Positions 12,738-12,869 of a DNA stretch of 12,869 nucleotides are shown here, piece by piece. Made by a program: the position numbers and the translations under genes. The stretch is from Sulfurovum sp. (GTDB lineage: Bacteria > Campylobacterota > Campylobacteria > Campylobacterales > Sulfurovaceae): NCBI GenBank assembly GCA_023955225.1, contig JAGSGJ010000047.1, positions 1 to 12,869 of the forward strand, given 5' to 3'. The first letter of the stretch is position 1; every line of letters begins with the position of its first letter. The notes under the pieces are model-generated. The model searched no databases, was not told the DNA's origin, and was given only the letters and a program-made list of their open reading frames with translations.

Positions 12738-12869
12738 ATGTCACAATTACCAAAAATCATATGGTCAAAAATCGATGAAGCACCAGCACTAGCTACGTAT
12801 TCATTGTTACCAATCGTAAACGCGTTTACTCAAGCAGCAGGTGTATCAGTAGTAGAGAAAGATATTTCA
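12738..12869 (+). CDS. Monomeric NADP-dependent isocitrate dehydrogenase (5' part)
   Basis: The first 44 codons are present and the frame is open to the window edge. The N-terminus, with IIWSKIDEAPALATYSLLP and a following VNAFTQAAGVSV segment, matches the conserved start of the monomeric (about 740-aa) NADP isocitrate dehydrogenase family. These enzymes oxidatively decarboxylate isocitrate to 2-oxoglutarate. The start is supported by AAGGA at 12727-12731 and an upstream extended -10. In Campylobacterota that fix CO2 by the reductive TCA cycle this enzyme class can run as a carboxylase; whether that applies here is inference. The remainder lies outside the window. Confidence 0.88.
   Translation, partial: MSQLPKIIWSKIDEAPALATYSLLPIVNAFTQAAGVSVVEKDIS

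Overview
The window looks like a chromosomal segment of a Campylobacterota (epsilonproteobacterial) bacterium of the Sulfurovum/Sulfurimonas kind. The DNA is AT-rich. The replicative polymerase DnaE (about 1190 aa), a monomeric-type NADP isocitrate dehydrogenase, small C-terminal-CXXCH cytochromes and extended -10 promoters of the form TGnTACAAT all fit that assignment. The genus is an inference from sequence feel, not from a search.

Layout. (1) Positions 153-2871, minus strand: three tandem paralogues encoding exported, cysteine-free, Ser/Asp/Lys/Val-rich proteins built almost wholly from an 11-residue (hendecad) repeat. Each gene has its own ribosome binding site and a downstream GCAAC-type terminator hairpin. 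Copies 2 and 3 also share a matched promoter box. (2) Positions 3147-5772, plus strand: a class II (cytochrome c'-like) monoheme cytochrome, a short orphan RND/HlyD-type periplasmic adaptor, a second paralogous cytochrome, a probable truncated DUF302 remnant, and a DJ-1/YajL-type protein. (3) Positions 5773-6003: a convergent intergenic stretch with two inverted REP-like hairpin units that show compensatory stem changes. (4) Positions 6004-8301, minus strand: an apparent two-gene operon of exported paralogues. Each carries two copies of an Ile/Met heptad module with the core NIGLMAD-like motif, 184 residues apart. (5) Positions 8302-8543: a divergent regulatory gap with a 33-bp near-perfect palindrome. 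(6) Positions 8544-12568, plus strand: dnaE followed closely by a small conserved-looking gene of unknown role. (7) From 12738: the start of a monomeric isocitrate dehydrogenase gene, cut by the window edge.

How the parts may work together. dnaE and idh are housekeeping. The rest is mostly cell-envelope material: five predicted exported repeat proteins, two periplasmic cytochromes and one periplasmic adaptor. The two repeat families (hendecad trio and Ile/Met heptad pair) are the least explained part of the window. Nothing seen assigns them a biochemical role. Long helices or coiled coils in the periplasm or at the cell surface are the only structural statement the sequence supports.
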